64,000 bases of DNA from Cryptomeria japonica (GCF_030272615.1 NC_081410.1:290717957-290781956); one strand, 5' to 3'. Shown: positions 33,281 through 45,970, numbered from the stretch's first letter. A program made the numbers and translations. Notes: generated from the letters alone by a model not told the origin.

Positions 33281-34762
33281 TTATAACTCAATGATGAACG
33301 GATAGTACCAAACCGGTACTGAGAGGGGGGGGGGTGAATCAGTATAGATAAAAACACATTCCTAAAATTGGTTTTTCAGCAAACAATGTGCTTTGGCAGA
33401 CAAACAATAACACCGGTCTTAAACAGAGGACAACCGGAAAAACCCTGAATAACCGAGACAAGCATATACTGGTTGACACTTATTTTTTCATACAATCTAA
33501 TACATCATTTCCATTTCACCCTAGTGCATGAACAGGTAGTCTATCATTAAAAATATATAAACAGCTAGATCAACATGGTTTACCTTTAGACACAAATCAC
33601 TTAAACCATCACATGAATAACACCACACATGACACATAGATTTTTCATGTGGAAACCCAACTGAGAAAAACCACAGTGGGGATGAATACCCACAAGCTAT
33701 TTTTGAACTTTTTAGAAGTCTGCTCTATTAGGAGCCTTGTTCGGTTAAAGACTAATACAATAGGTTATGTTAGGAACTGATCCTATTAGGAATCAATCGG
33801 TTAAGGGATGGCTAGAATACCCAGTTAAGGGTTAAACCCTGTTAAAGGTTACCTTATTAGAGGATTTGAAGAACTCAATGGTTTTGAGTCACCCTGTCAA
33901 AGGATTTACAATAAGCCAGTTAAAACTACCTTGTGAAGGGATTTCCCAACTATTGAAGTGGTTAGAGATCAAGAGGTATTACAATGATATGGTAACAACA
34001 CTCAATGCCAATGCAGATCCGCTTTAGCTCCTCTTCACCTTCTGCACTTACACTCTACAGGTATCACTTCTCTCCTCTAGTCTGGCAAGAATCACGTATC
34101 TCTTCTCTTGGATACACACACACAATGTTTGCCAGCAACCTCAGAAAGAAACACAACATCGACCTTATAGGAAATAGATAGGTTGGTAGCATAAACCCTA
34201 AACCCTAAACCTGTTAGGTTAAGCAATTCAAATGGTTCAATCCTGACCATTGAGCACATTGCATTAAATGCAACAGTCTTGAACTGATCTCAAGACGTTC
34301 TCCATCATTTGTTTTCCACCGCTTTCATGGCGGTTGATAACCCATCACGCATTTTCACCATTTAGAGACTTCGCACATTCCCGAGGTAGATAGGAACAAT
34401 CTCCTTCATGCAAGATCCTTCATGCGCACAAGGCTAGCATGGCAACACAATCTGTTCTTTGTTACAATGCTAACTCATCACACAAAGTCATCAGTTGAGT
34501 CACACATGCTTGAAGCACTTCAACCGGAAACCCTGAAGTTGAGACTACCAGCCAGTAGTCATACAAAGCTTCCATGTACTAGTTCCCATATCAACATGCC
34601 AGTTCACCTTGAACAAACACACTGCTTCACTTTGGCACATATACCGGTTCTCACATATACTGGTTCTTGGTAACATACCAGTTCTCTCTTCTTCAACATA
34701 TTGACATCAATGACAACATACAATGTCATCATGTCCTCATATCAGTTCACATAATGCCAGCA
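33281..34762 (-). repeat. 5' LTR of the Sirevirus-like element
   Basis: This uninterrupted 1482-bp copy starts next to the primer site and ends CATAATGCCAGCA before AAATT. The first base pair differs from the other copy (TT for TG), a damaged terminus. It contains the same repeat run (33730-33940) and the AAACCCTAAACCCTAAACC unit near 34194. Confidence 0.9.
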
Positions 34763-36250
34763 AAATTTAGTACTTCTTTTAAGCTGAATCACATTATGAT
34801 CTAGCACATTAATCAATACTACAACACTGCCATTGGAAAAGGCAATAATCTGTCAAAAATAAATAGTGATAAATGATAGGGATATAAACTGTGCTAAAAT
34901 GGTTTTGTAATATTTAGCTCTTTTAATATAAATCCAACTTTTATTTAGCAAAAAAATATATTGATGAGTAAAATGGTTAAAATAATGGAGTTTTTTCTGT
35001 ATATTGAACATAGAAGTTTCAATGATGGTGTTTTGAGATGGATAATTGGAATCCCACTATTTTCTCTAGATTGTTTTAACTAAAATTTTGGATATGATTC
35101 CATTTAGTTTGCTCTCCATGGTTCACAAGTTATTAGGATTAATGGTTATGTTTCCATGGTGTTTGGATCCAAGCAAAACAAGTTCAATGAATCAATAAAT
35201 GTAGTTTACTTGATACAAAATGTTTGTATATAGATATGGTATACGACATACATGGTGCATGGCAGATCTCAAGTTCTTTGATGATTTATTAACAAGAAAT
35301 GGGAGATCTACTAACAAGTTTCTTCTTGTTCTTAATGGTCCACAAGTTTACTGTTTGTAGATTACATTTCATAGTCACAGGTTGATGGATCACATAGATC
35401 ATTAATTATAGATTATTTCAAGTTGTTCATGGTTTATTGTCACCTAGTTTCTTACCTAATTTTTCATTGTTTTCTACTTTATTTCCTAGCATTCATCTGC
35501 ACTTGAGTCATTCTTGTGTTGCTTCAGATATGTTGTTCATGATTTATCCTCAGCTTCCATGGTTAGTATTGATTTTGCATTTGACTCAACATAATTCCTA
35601 GTTGTGTATTTTACTTCACACATCACACAAAAAGGGTTATTTTAGGAATTAGGATGCGATATAGTATTTTATAGTCCTAATATCTAGGTCATTAAACTTT
35701 CACACATTTATGTATCATGGTTAGTTATTTTATAATTTGATGTGTGCTTAATGCGCCTAGTTTATGGAGTGATTACATGTTTGTTTGATTGGAGAAAATT
35801 AACCAGTCCAATTTGTAGGCTATGGTTGTTATATTATTGGTAATAGGGTTTGGTACATACATTGAATTAGAAACATCTTTTATTGATTAATATAAATTCT
35901 AAAGATATTCTTTTATGAATTTTGGTGTCTTATTTAAAAAATCATACCAAGACATATGTATTGGAGCCAGTGTTCCACAAGAACATTTCCTCCCCCAAAA
36001 CTATTTGTTTTTGAAATGGGGACACCTTTAGAATACATGGACTTGGATGAGATGTCCCCCTACCGCCCCAGTGCAATCCAATGTCATCATCTTTGAGACA
36101 TGTCTAGGACATCCTTGAGATGTTTCAGGGACTCCCAAGAGCCTCCTGACCATCTCAAGGACATCCAAGCATCTCCCATGGCCAAACAGCCCATAAGTGA
36201 TTTTAAAAAAATCAAAACTTTTTTTCAAACTCCATGCCCAAGGCCAAACG
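34763..36250. other. No recognisable gene
   Basis: AT-rich DNA begins with the right AAATT duplication. At 36000-36190 short phrases GGACATCC, GAGATGTC and GGGACTCCC alternate, like a worn short-unit repeat. No coding frame with family features was seen. Confidence 0.5.
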
Positions 36251-36771
36251 CTCACAGCCTATGGGCCCTACCCAAACCCCACCAACTTTATAAAACTGCC
36301 TCCTATTTTTATTTCAACTCACAAAAACAAAGAGCAAGAAGCTGACAACGGTGAATGTGAGAGAGAGTTGCAGGTGCCAAGTGAAAAAGTGAGAGTGCAG
36401 AGCAAGAGGGTTGAGGAGAAGTAAGAAGAGAAGTGATGCCAAGTTGCCAATTTGTAATGGTCTACCCCTTTTTTGAAACCAATTTCTTTTGCACCTTTTC
36501 AACTATGCTTCTTGATAAATAGTTTACTTGAATGCTCTACTCCTAATTTTCAGTTTGTCTTTCTTGATTTTGTGAATGCCATTGTTTGTTTGCTGATAAT
36601 TTTGAGATGGCATTTTGGCAAACAAAATGCATGCACTGAAAGGGTTTCAATTTGGAATTGATATTGATAGTGCAGATATCACTTTATAATAATCAAGATT
36701 TGCATTCACTGAAATGATTTTAATCAACTAAAGAGAAATATTCATGACTTACAAGTAATAAAAAAACTTAC
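36251..36771 (+). repeat. Duplicated promoter/5'-leader-like segment, copy 2
   Basis: This matches 19486-20008 nearly throughout, from CTCACAGCCTATGGGCCC to TAATAAAAAAACTTAC. It keeps the TATA box (CTTTATAAAACTGCC near 36285), the CA-rich leader and the GAGGAGAAGTAAGAAG possible donor near 36417. The 308-bp repeats seen beside copy 1 are missing here. The two copies flank the large Sirevirus-like element but are not its LTRs. Confidence 0.7.
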
Positions 36772-37076
36772 AAGGATGAGGCATATTCATAACTTTTGCA
36801 GTCTCGCCTTGGATATCAACACTAGAAGCAACTCATATTGTTCATGTACAGACAAGACAATATGGGAGTTTATTATACCCAACAACTTGGGGTGTTGTTG
36901 TTCGTGTTGGCTCTATTAGACCCTGCAATTAAGATTCAATATACATTATTCAATAAGATTAACTGTGCAACATAATGAAATATTGAAAAGTGTGTTATCT
37001 TGTTGAGCTTCACTTGGTTTCGACAATAGTTTAATATTCTCTACTTAACAGGGCCAACCACGTGAAGGTGGAAGCT
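36772..37076. other. No recognisable feature
   Basis: Short AT-rich DNA lies between the promoter-like segment and the next copia element. It contains a CACTAGAAG at 36820 that could in principle be a CACTA terminus, which I cannot support. Confidence 0.5.
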
Positions 37077-37081
37077 CATTT

Positions 37082-37449
37082 TGTTGGAGTTGAGAAACAT
37101 AATACCACAGGAGCCTAAAGATCCTCTGCAAGCTAAAACAATCTGTTACAAGGAGAAGCAATGAAGCAAAGCAATTTGAAGAACAAAACACAAGAAAAAT
37201 ATGCTCAAAAGAGGAGAGCTCAATATTCACCAAAATGTGTAGTGTCATAATGATACAAAGAAAAGAAAAATAACCTCTAATAGGTCAAGAAACCCTAAAA
37301 CGGAAAACCTAGGCTTGCACATAATAATTAATAAAAGAATTAATTATTATGCACCTAATGTTAGCTTAAGTGTAAAAAGATAATAGGAAGCTTAAAGAAT
37401 TAAACAAATATTGTTTAATTAATCAAGTAAATACCCAATCACTCTAACA
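37082..37449 (-). repeat. 3' LTR of the decayed copia element
   Basis: This 368-bp copy is nearly identical to 47937-48304. An inner AATTAATTATTATGCACC and its surroundings form a small inverted repeat (TAATAATTAATAAAAGAATTAATTATTA). Confidence 0.92.
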
Positions 37450-37679
37450 CCCCCCCTTAAGCTAGACTTAGGGAGAAGCTAAAACCTAGAACAGCTACTA
37501 AAAGAAGGAAAGATGGGTCCTAGCAACAAGGCCTGATCAGGTACCCAAATACAATGAAATCTCTATGAACGGAGACAAAGGAGAAAACCCAGTGGGAAAA
37601 AACTCCTCTCCAAAAAGAGATAAAAGAACATGTTGAAAGAAGAAGAAGGAAGGAAGGCCTCATAAAGACCCCCCAAGGA

Positions 37680-39228
37680 CAACTTCCTTCACCCCAAGCA
37701 TAGAGTGCAACTGAAGATAGCACGGCGATGCAAAAGGTTTTATGAAGATGTCTCCAACCTGCTTGGCAGTGGGAATGTACTCCAGAATGAGAACACCATC
37801 CTGAATCAACTAGCGGATGAAATGCATGTGAGGCTCAATGTGCTTTGTCCACTGATGCTCTACTGGTTTGCAGGAAATATGAATAGCACTCTAATTGTCA
37901 CACCAAAGAACAATGGGACTGTCAAGAGGAAAACCAAACTCAATCATCAACTATCAAAGCCATAAGATCTCCTGACTGGCGAGCACAGCAGCTCGATACT
38001 CAACCTCTATAGATGGTAATTCATGAGCAATCTACTTCTTGCAAGACCATGTGATAGGACTAGAGCCAAGACATAAAAAAAAGCCAGAAGTAGACTTCCA
38101 ATCAGTGACATCACCAGCCCAATCTGAGTCAGTGTAGCCAACAATGTGAGGGTCCCTTGATGTATAGTGAATGTTATGAGAACTAGAGCCCTGAATGTAC
38201 CACAAAATATGTTTGGTTGCTTGCCAATGACTCTCATGAGGATCATGGGAGAATCAAGAGACAAGGCCAACCACAAAGGAAATATCAGGACGGGTGTGAG
38301 TCAAGTACAACAAACTGCCAACCAACTGCCTGTAAAGTGTAGAATCTACTGAAAGAGTGGGGCAAGTGGTGGTCAAAACAACCCCTGACTGAAATGGAGT
38401 GGGAGTAGGCTTGCAATAAATCATGTTGAAGTGTCAAAGCATGTCAAGAGCATACTTTTGCTGGTAAATGTAGATCCCATCAGAAGACTAAATCACCTAA
38501 AAACCAAGGAAATAGTGCAGAAGATCAAGATCTGTCATCTCAAACTGATCCATCAAGGCTCGCTGAGTATGTTGAATCATAGAGGATGAGATACTGGTGA
38601 TGAGGAGATCATCAACATAGAGCACAAGAAGTAGGATCCCACCCTCAAGAAGCTGAATGTACACTGTGTGATCAAAATGACTGCGAGTGAACCCAGTGGA
38701 GAGCAAGAAAGAACCCATCTTCTCATACCAAGCCCGAGGGGCCTCTTTGAGACCATACAATGAACGCTGAAGTCTGCAAACCAAAGAACTGTCTTGCACA
38801 AATACCTAAGGCTGCTCCATGTAGATTTCCTCTTATAGATCCTCATTCAAGAAGGCACTCTTCACATCCATCTGAAAAATAGGCCAACCCCGAGAAGTTG
38901 CAAGAGATAGTACAAAGTGAATGAAATTCATCTTGGTGACAGGGGCAAAGGTCTCGGAGTAATCAATACCCTCAACATTTGAGAAACCCTTCACAACAAG
39001 ACGTGCTTTATACTTATCAATGGAACCATCAGCAACATACTTAGTGTGATACAACAAGTGGTACCTAACCATCTTTTTTCCCTTAGGAAGAGGACAGAGA
39101 TCCCAAGTATGATTCCTCATCAAAGAAGAATACTCCTCCATAGCACAATTCCACTCAAGATGACCGGTAGCCTCTAAAAACTTCTGAGGATCATCTGAAA
39201 TAGCATGACTCAAAAGACTAGAACCCAT
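37680..39228 (-). pseudogene. Reverse transcriptase and RNase H of the decayed copia element
   Basis: RT starts ATGHLEWNCAMEEYSSLMRN and runs through YKARLVVKGFSNVEGIDYSE and QMDVKSAFLNEDL, with the active box LLVLYVDDLLIT (about 38620). RNase H is readable through stops: YTDSDWAGDVTDWKSTSG, EVEYRAAVLASQEILWL and WCDN-stop-SAIHIS. Family-constant Gln codons are now TAG at 38488-38490, 38497-38499 and 37891-37893. The lineage is not named. Not functional. Confidence 0.88.
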
Positions 39229-39499
39229 AGTATGAGAACGTGTCTAACAAGTATCTGAAGGATCACCGGCCAGAGGACCTGTCACCTCAATAGTAAAGTG
39301 AACCCACTTGGGCATCTGAGGTGGAGCAAGCAAAGGTGGGGATGGTGGATCATCAGCACCATCATCAGAATCATCCTCAAAAAGATCCTGAAGAGATGCA
39401 GTGGAAGGAGTAGGCAGAGGAGTAGACACTGGAGTTGGGGTATCCACTGTGGGAAGGCGCTCATCAAACTGAACATCCCGTCGAAACAAGACCTCTTTG

Positions 39500-40780
39500 G
39501 AATCGGGATCAAACAACCTGTACGCCTTAACATCCTCACAGTAGCCAACAAAAATGAGTGGTCAGCTCTTTCGCTCCATGGCTTTCCTCTAAGCATCATG
39601 AATAAAGCCCATGCCTCACTACCAAACACTCAGAAAAAAGAAACATTAGGCTTGTCATGAGACCGAGCCTCCTCAGGAGTCATATGTCAAATAGCCTTGT
39701 GAGGCATCTGATTCTGAATATAGTTGGCACAATTGACTGCCTCAGCCCAAAAAGACAAATCCATGGACCTAGACTAAATCATACAATTCTCCATCTCCTA
39801 TAAGGTACTATTCTTGTGCTCAGTGACACCATTCTGCTAAGGGGTATAGGGAATAGTAAACTGATGCTGCAAACCATGCTTAGTGCAAAAATCTTTGAAA
39901 GTCTGATTCACATACTCTCCCCCATTATCTGTATGTATCCGCCGAATAGAACAACTTGACTACTTTTCAAAAAATCTCTTGAAGATTCGAAATGAATCAA
40001 AGACATCAGACTTGTAATTAAGAAAGTACACCCATGTGCATCTGGAGAAGTCATCTATAAAAGTGAGCACATACTTGGCCCCAGAAAAAGAAGTGGGAAA
40101 TGACATGAGATCATTGTGAATCAACTCCAAGGGTACCAAAGCACGAGGGGCTCTTCCCTTCAGAAAGGGATCTCTATGATGCTTGCCAAGCACACAACCA
40201 TGACAAAAACCATCAGTGTAGAAATCTGTGGGAGCCCAAGAACAAGTGCCTGTGTACTCATCTGCTGAAGATATTTGTAATTGACATGGCCCAAGCACTC
40301 ATGCCAAAGCTTACTCACTGAATCTGCATGTGCTATAAGAGACAAACCAGCACCCACAAAGGGCTCAAATCCATCAAATCTGTACATATGAGATACAGTA
40401 TCCACACTCCCAGTAGCCACAACCAAATCAGAGTCATGGAGGTCCCGAATAACCACATCATGTGGTGAGAACTCAACTATCTTACCATAGCCAAAATGAC
40501 AAATCTGATAAATAGACAGGAGGTTCATCAAGATGTCAGGGACAACCAGAACATCCTGCAAAGTACCCCCATCCAATGAGAGAGAACCTGAACCCAAGAC
40601 TGAAAGTTGAATGGAGTCACCCATTGCAATCTATGAAGTACCACAAGATGCAAGCGAAGTAACCAACTGCTGAGTGATAGTCATATGGTGAGAAGCACCA
40701 GAATTAAGTATCCATGTGGACCCATAGGTTGAAGCTTGAGCAATCAGAGCATGACCTTTCCCTGTGGAAGGAAAAGATGC
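39500..40780 (-). pseudogene. Protease and integrase of the decayed copia element
   Basis: A protease remnant (ASTYGSTWILNSGASHHMTI region, 40730-40670) is followed by VLVVPDILMNLLSIYQIC, and HECLGHVNYKYLQQM of the pre-integrase domain (40310). CHGCVLGKHHRDPF is the zinc-binding end. Integrase begins LELIHNDLMSFPTSFSGAKY, then VLTFIDDFSRCTWVYFLNYK (40298-39960). The part between 39960 and 39516 is read only through several stops, so the second Asp and the Glu are in a damaged stretch. The tail FDPDSKEVLFRRDVQFDE is the usual copia linker to RT. Confidence 0.8.
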
Positions 40781-40999
40781 CTAAGGTGAGGAGATGTGAT
40801 GTTGATGCATGGCTTCCTCTAAAGCCTCTAAACGTTTCCAACACCTAGAAACTGGATGTCCTTCCTTGCCACAAAAACTGCAAGTATCTCCTGATTTCTT
40901 CTTAGTCTTGGAGGAAGACTCACCAGACTGTGAAGATTTCCCATGCTTGGGAGGAAATGGTGGTTTAGATTCAGACTTAGGAGCAGGCTTTGAAGAATT
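40781..40999 (-). pseudogene. gag, 3' part with zinc knuckle, of the decayed copia element
   Basis: The minus frame reads NSSKPAPKSESKPPFPPKHG, a basic serine-rich linker, then one intact CCHC knuckle, CSFCGKEGHPVSRCWKRLEA. This is the nucleocapsid end of copia Gag. The apparent start in the neighbouring LTR is an artefact of the insertion. Confidence 0.8.
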
Positions 41000-41424
41000 T
41001 GTTGAAATGTGGCGACTCATCAGCAAAGTATTGTACACTCAGCACGTATCCTCGTCGGGGGCGACAGCCTCCGAGAAAAGTGAGGGTTCAAGGGCGAGAG
41101 CCCCCAAGAAAAAAAATTTGCCATTTTTCATTGATGAAAACCAACATTGTAATAAAACCCTAAAAAGGCCGACTTTGTTTGTTGCCCTAAAAATGCATGT
41201 TATAAGCGGTTGGGATGCTTAATGCATTGTAAGATTGATGTATTGTTTTTTCTAGATAATAAGAAAGATTGGACGACTGTGTATGGTGGATGTAACCCAT
41301 TCTGGGTGAACCACGTTAAATCTCTGTGTTATTCATGTCCTACTTTATTTCTTTATCTTTTGTATTTAAATCTGCATATAATTGTTAGTTCATATTTGCT
41401 TCGGATCTTCTTGAAACCCTAACA
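41000..41424 (+). repeat. 5' LTR of the Tork/Tnt1-like element
   Basis: It is 425 bp, ending GAAACCCTAACA before the primer site. The first 110 bp differ clearly from the 3' LTR around the CG-rich GGGGGCGACAGCCTCCGAG stretch. The rest is nearly identical. Confidence 0.92.
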
Positions 41425-41486
41425 ATTAGTATCAGAGCGAGGTTTTTCTGTAAATTGGTAGGACTTTTAGATTTGAGTGGGAGCAA

Positions 41487-42435
41487 TGGAGGATTCCAAA
41501 TTCAAGGTCGAAAAGTTTGACGGCCAGAATTATTAGTTATGGAAAATGCAGATGGAGGATTACCTATATCAAAAGGATTTGTGGTGGCCATTAGAAGGAA
41601 AGGCAAAGAAAGCGACCACAATGTCAGATGAAGAGTGGGACGTTTTAGATAGAAAGGCACTAGGATCCATTCGATTGTGCCTTGCACCGTCTGAAGCATT
41701 CAATATAATAGAAGCAAAAATGACTATAGATTTGATGGTGACATTGGCTAAGTTGTATGAGAAACCCTCGTCTTCGAATAAGGTATTTCTTATGAAGTGT
41801 CTATTTAATTTGAAAATGAGTGAGGGAGGATTTGTAGCGGAACACTTAAATGAATTTAATACAATTACCAGTCAATTGTCTTCGGTAAAAATTAATTTTG
41901 CAAAAGAGGTTAGGGCTCTCTTGATTTTATGTTCTTTTTCAGAAAGCTCGAATAACTTTGTTATGGTTGTAAGTAATTCTATCTCTGGTAAAAATACTTT
42001 GGTATTTGATGATATTGTTGGTGTTATCCTAAGCAAGGAAATGCAAAGGAAAAGCATAGGTGAGACTCCAACATCATCGGGTAGTGTTTTGAATGTGAAG
42101 AACAGAGGAAGATAAAAGAAAAGAGGAAAAGGCCCTAGGAATGAGAAGTCACAAGGGAAGTCAAAGAAAGGATGCTCTCAATCTAGAGGAAAGAAAGATT
42201 GCTGGTACTGCGGAAAGCCTGGTCATCTAAAGAAAGACTGTTAGTCTCAGAAAAACAAAGAAGGAGACAAAAATGAAAATGACAGTAAGGAAGCTAATAT
42301 TGCAAGTAATACTTTACAAGATGCTTTAATCTTATGTTTGGATAATGTTAATGATTCCTGGGTAATAGATTTTGGGGCTTCATTTCATGCTACACCCCAT
42401 AGAAAATATTTTCTAGATTATGTTCAAGGTGATTT
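41487..42435 (+). pseudogene. gag and protease of the Tork/Tnt1-like element
   Basis: The frame starts MEDSKFKVEKFDGQNY, then a TAG (Q expected), then LWKMQMEDYLYQKDLW. This is the copia Gag core (UBN2 type), continuing to about 42115 with LMKCLFNLKMSEGGFVAEHL and FDDIVGVILSKEMQRK. A zinc knuckle, CWYCGKPGHLKKDC, lies near 42200-42240. The protease site at about 42360-42390 reads WVIDFGASFHATP, where the usual DSGAS has become DFGAS by a C-to-T change. Stops occur after NY, after NRGR and after KKDC. Confidence 0.87.
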
Positions 42436-43470
42436 TGGATAGGTATATTTGGGTGATGATGAGCCCTATCAAATTGTTGGAAAAGGAAAGATAAAGATCA
42501 AGTTGCAGAATGGAAATGACTGGTTTCTGCAAGAGGTAAGACATGTTCCTAATTTAAGAAAAAATTTAAATTTTGCAGGGCAACTAAGTAGTGAAGGTTG
42601 CATAGTTACCCTCTCAGACAATATGTGGAAGGTCGCTAAAGGATCATCAGTAATAGCTAACGGTGCGAAGGTAGGCACATTATATTTGTGTACAGGTAAC
42701 ACTTACTCTACCCTAGCTGCTACAGATAAAGTTACTGCAGGGACAACAACAATAAATGTTGCAAGAACAAATTTGATAATGTGGCACCATAGGCTTGGGC
42801 ACATGAGTGAGAAAGGGATGAAAACCCTTCACTCCAAAAATCTATTGCCAGGACTAAAGAAGATTGATTTAGAGTTCTGTGAAAACCGTATTTATGGTAA
42901 ACAGAAAAGAGCCAGATTTCTCAAGGTTGGGAAAGAGAAGAAGAGTGAGAAGTTAGAGCTTGTACATTCAGATGTATGGGGACCGGCTCAGGTATCATCT
43001 CTTGGTGGCTCTTATTATTATGTTATTTTTATTGATGACTCAACCAGAAAAACATGGGTATATTTCCTAAAACAAAAATCATATGTTTTTGAAACTTTTA
43101 AGAAATGGAAAGCTTTGGTTGAGAATGAGACAGAAAAAAAGTTGAAGTGTCTCAGATCGGATAATGGAGGTGAGTATTGCAGCAAAGCATTTGAATATTA
43201 CTGCTTCTTAAATGGGATTCGAAAATAGAAGACAATTTCAAAAACTCCACAGGAAAATGGTGTGTTAGAGAGAATGAATAGGACTATCATGGAATGTGCG
43301 AGGAGAATGAGATTGCATGCTGGATTTCCCTTACATTTTTTAGCAGATGTTGTACATACTGCTATCTATTTGATCAATAGAGGACCTTCAACCCCTTTGG
43401 ATGGTGGTATTCGAGAGGAGGCATGGACTGGTAAAAAGGTAAATTATTCTTTTCTAAAAACTTTTGGTTG
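42436..43470 (+). pseudogene. Integrase of the Tork/Tnt1-like element
   Basis: The GAG-pre-integrase part has LIMWHHRLGHMSEKGMKTLH and FCENRIYGKQKRARF. In the latter one zinc-binding Cys is replaced. The core has Asp in LELVHSDVWGPAQV, Asp in CLRSDNGGEYCSKAF and Glu in PQENGVLERMNRTI (about 42955-43285). The TAG at 43227 falls in the usual catalytic-loop region between the second Asp and Glu. The end (EEAWTGKKVNYSFLKTFG) is the normal linker before RT. Confidence 0.9.
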
Positions 43471-45367
43471 AGAAGCTTTTGTCCATGTTGATAAAGAAAA
43501 CAGAACCAAGCTTGATGCTAAATCTCAGAAATATACCTTCATTGGATATGGGATAGATGAATATAGCTATTGGCTATGGGATTTTGAAAATAAGAAAATA
43601 ATTAGAAGTAGAGATGTTATATTCAATGAGAAGGTTATGTATAAAGAACAGATGCTGGAAAAGAAGCATGAACAGGAAAAGCAAGAATATGTGGTGTTGG
43701 ATGAGATTCCTGAAAATGAAATGCCACAGGTACCTGATGCTCAGCAACAACAGATTGTCTCACAAACTCCTGCAAGTGTTAGACATTCTACGAGGACAAG
43801 TAGACCCCCTGAAAGATTTTTTCCTTCTTTGTATTCTATTTTATTAATAGATTCTGGTGAACCAGAAGAATATGAAGAAGCAATGTAGGTAGATGCTAAA
43901 CAACAATGGGATCTAGGCATGAAAGAGGAGATAGACTCCTTGATGAAAAATAAGACTTGGGACTTAGTCCCTTTACCTACAAAAAAAAGAGCCTTGCCTA
44001 ACAAATGGGTTTATTGGCTGAAGGAGGAGGAAGGAGGTCAAAAAAGATATAAGGCCATACTTGTGTTAAAAGGTTTTGCATAGAAAAAGGGTATAGATTA
44101 TGATGAAATATTTCCTCTAGTTGTAAAAATGACTTCAATTAGAACTGTACTTAGTCTTGTGGCTGCAGATGATTTACATCTTGAACAATTAGATGTCAAA
44201 ATAGCTTTTCTCCATGGAGATTTGGAGGAGGAAATTTACATGTTGCAACCACAGGGATATGAGATCAAAGGTAAGGAGAACTTGGTGTGCAGGTTGAAGA
44301 AAAGTTTGTATGGCCTAAAGCAAGCACCCCGACAATGGTATTTAAAATTTGATAGTTTCATGGTTGAACATGGTTATCATAGATGTCATTTTGATCATTG
44401 TGTATATTTTAAGAGATTTGATAATGGCAGTTATATTATCTTCTTGCTTTATGTTGATGACATGTTTGTTACTGGGTCTAACATGCAACATATAAATGAT
44501 CTTAAACAGAAATTAGCCAGGTCATTTGCTATGAAGGATTTGGGTGTAGCTAAGCAAATTCTCGGTATGAGGATTACACGGGATAGGAAAAATAGAACCT
44601 TGAATTTGTCCCAAAGTGAATATATAAAGAACGTGTTGAAAAGATTTAACATGCAGGATGCAAAAGCAGTTAGTACACCTTTGGTGAGTCATTTCAAATT
44701 GACTAAGGAGATGTGCCCAAAGGCACAGGAAGAGGTTAATAAAATGTCTAACATCCCATATTCATCAGTTGTTGATAGTCTGATGTATGCAATGGTATGC
44801 ACAAGGCCAGATATTGCACATGCAATGGGAGTTGTGAGCAAGTTTATGAGTAATCCGAGTATGGAACATTGGAATGCTGTGAAATGGATTCTTCGGTATT
44901 TGAAAGGAATTACTATGAAGACATTATGTTTCAAAGGATCTAATGCTGCTCTGAGTGGATTTGTTGACTCGGATATGGTGGGTGATATTGATTCACGAAG
45001 GAGTACTATAGGGTATGTTTTTACTATAGGGGGAACTACAATCAGTTGGATTTCTAGGCTGCAAAAGGTTGTTGCACTTTCAACCACTGAAGCTGAGTAT
45101 GTTGATGCTACAAAAGCCAGCAAGGAGATGATTTGGTTGCAATATTTTCTGGAGGAATTGTGTCAGACACAAGAGGATACCCCATTGTATACTGATAGCC
45201 AGAGTGCCATTCATCTTGTGAAGAACTTAGCTTTTCATTCAAGGACAAAACACATTCAACTCAGGTGCCACTTCATCTGGACTATTTTGGAGGAGGGTCA
45301 GTTATGGCTTGAGAAGATTCACACAAGTGAGAATCTTGCCGATATGTTCATGAAGGTAGTTCCATAG
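43471..45367 (+). pseudogene. Reverse transcriptase and RNase H of the Tork/Tnt1-like element
   Basis: A linker with RSRDVIFNEKVMYKEQ and RHSTRTSRPPERF leads to RT: QQWDLGMKEEIDSLMKNKTW, PNKWVYWLKEEEGG, QLDVKIAFLHGDLEEEIYM and SLYGLKQAPRQWYLKF. The active box is LLYVDDMFVTG at about 44450. A 412-codon uninterrupted segment (44129-45367) covers most of RT and all of RNase H (FVDSDMVGDIDSRRSTIGY, TTEAEYVDATKASKEM, YTDSQSAIHLVKN, RTKHIQLRCHFI). TAG stops near 43886 and 44082 and a TGA near 43469 break the rest. This is the least decayed pol in the window. Confidence 0.92.
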
Positions 45368-45548
45368 GAAAAGCTGATTTCTTCATCAGTTTCTGTTGGT
45401 CTTCTTGATTGATAATTGTGGAATTTATACTAGTCGAGTCATAGTGTTTTATCTAGCGGATGCTGCATGTACAGTGGTGTCATGTAGTATTAGTCTCCAA
45501 GTAGGAGATTGTTTGGTGTGGAGCCTGATCAGTCTCCAAGTGGGAGAT

Positions 45549-45970
45549 TGTTGAAATGTGGCAACTGATCAACAAAGTACTGTACACTCAACATGTATCC
45601 TCGTAGGGGTTCAGGGGCGGCAGCGCGAGGGTTCGGGGGCGGGAGCCCCCAAGAAAAAAAAATTTGCCATTTTTTATTGATGAAAACTGACATTGTAATA
45701 AAACCCTAAAAAGGCCGACTTTGTTTGTTGCCCTAAAAATGCATGTTATAAGTGGCTGGGATGCTTAAGACATTGTAAGGTTGATGTATTGTTTTTGCTG
45801 GATAATAAGAAAGATTGGACGACTGTGTATGGTGCACGTAACCCATTCTGGGTGAACCACGTTAAATCTCTGTGTTATTCGTGTCCTATTTTATTTCTTT
45901 ATCTTTTGTATTTAAATCTGCATATAATTGTTAGTTCATATTTGCTTCAGATCTGCTTGAAACCCTAACA
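45549..45970 (+). repeat. 3' LTR of the Tork/Tnt1-like element
   Basis: It is 422 bp, starting TGTTGAAATGTGGCAACTG and ending CCCTAACA. The CG-rich block reads GGGGGCGGGAGCCCCC here, a small palindrome. Confidence 0.92.

Larger units (their letters stand above)
20795..34762 (-). mobile_element. Sirevirus-like Ty1/copia element, complete, with a nested insertion
   Basis: The element runs TG to CA and is flanked by 5-bp duplications AAATT (20790-20794 and 34763-34767). It lies on the minus strand. The 5' LTR is 33281-34762, the tRNA-iMet primer site 33267-33279 (minus: TTGGTATCAGAGC). Then come gag, protease, integrase, RT and RNase H down to 29248, polypurine tracts to 28868, and the 3' LTR 20795-28867. 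That LTR is split at 21508/28084 by another element. Gene order PR-INT-RT-RH is copia. The RNase H wording, repeated AGGGGGAG tracts and the GAGAGGGGGGTGAATCAG LTR phrase suggest the Sirevirus (SIRE/Maximus) lineage. No env-like ORF was seen. All frames carry stops. Confidence 0.9.
41000..45970 (+). mobile_element. Tork/Tnt1-like Ty1/copia element, complete, plus strand
   Basis: This 4971-bp element lies in the gag of the decayed copia element. LTRs are 41000-41424 and 45549-45970, both TGTTGAAATG to CCCTAACA. The primer site at 41426-41438 (TTAGTATCAGAGC) is a one-base variant of the tRNA-iMet complement. The polypurine tract CAAGTGGGAGAT lies before 45549. Left flank GAATT and right flank AGATT are an imperfect target duplication that may have acquired an indel. 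One pol polyprotein frame of about 1,290 codons is present with about nine stops. It is younger than the element it interrupts. Confidence 0.9.

Noticed and set aside
36820-36840. CACTAGAAG as the missing CACTA terminus
   Set aside because: No matching inverted terminus or 3-bp duplication can be seen, and the other end lies outside the window.
41000-45970. LTR pair at 41000/45549 as the ends of the minus-strand copia
   Set aside because: Coding strand, primer site and polypurine tract show these LTRs belong to the plus-strand element. The minus-strand one uses 37082/47937.
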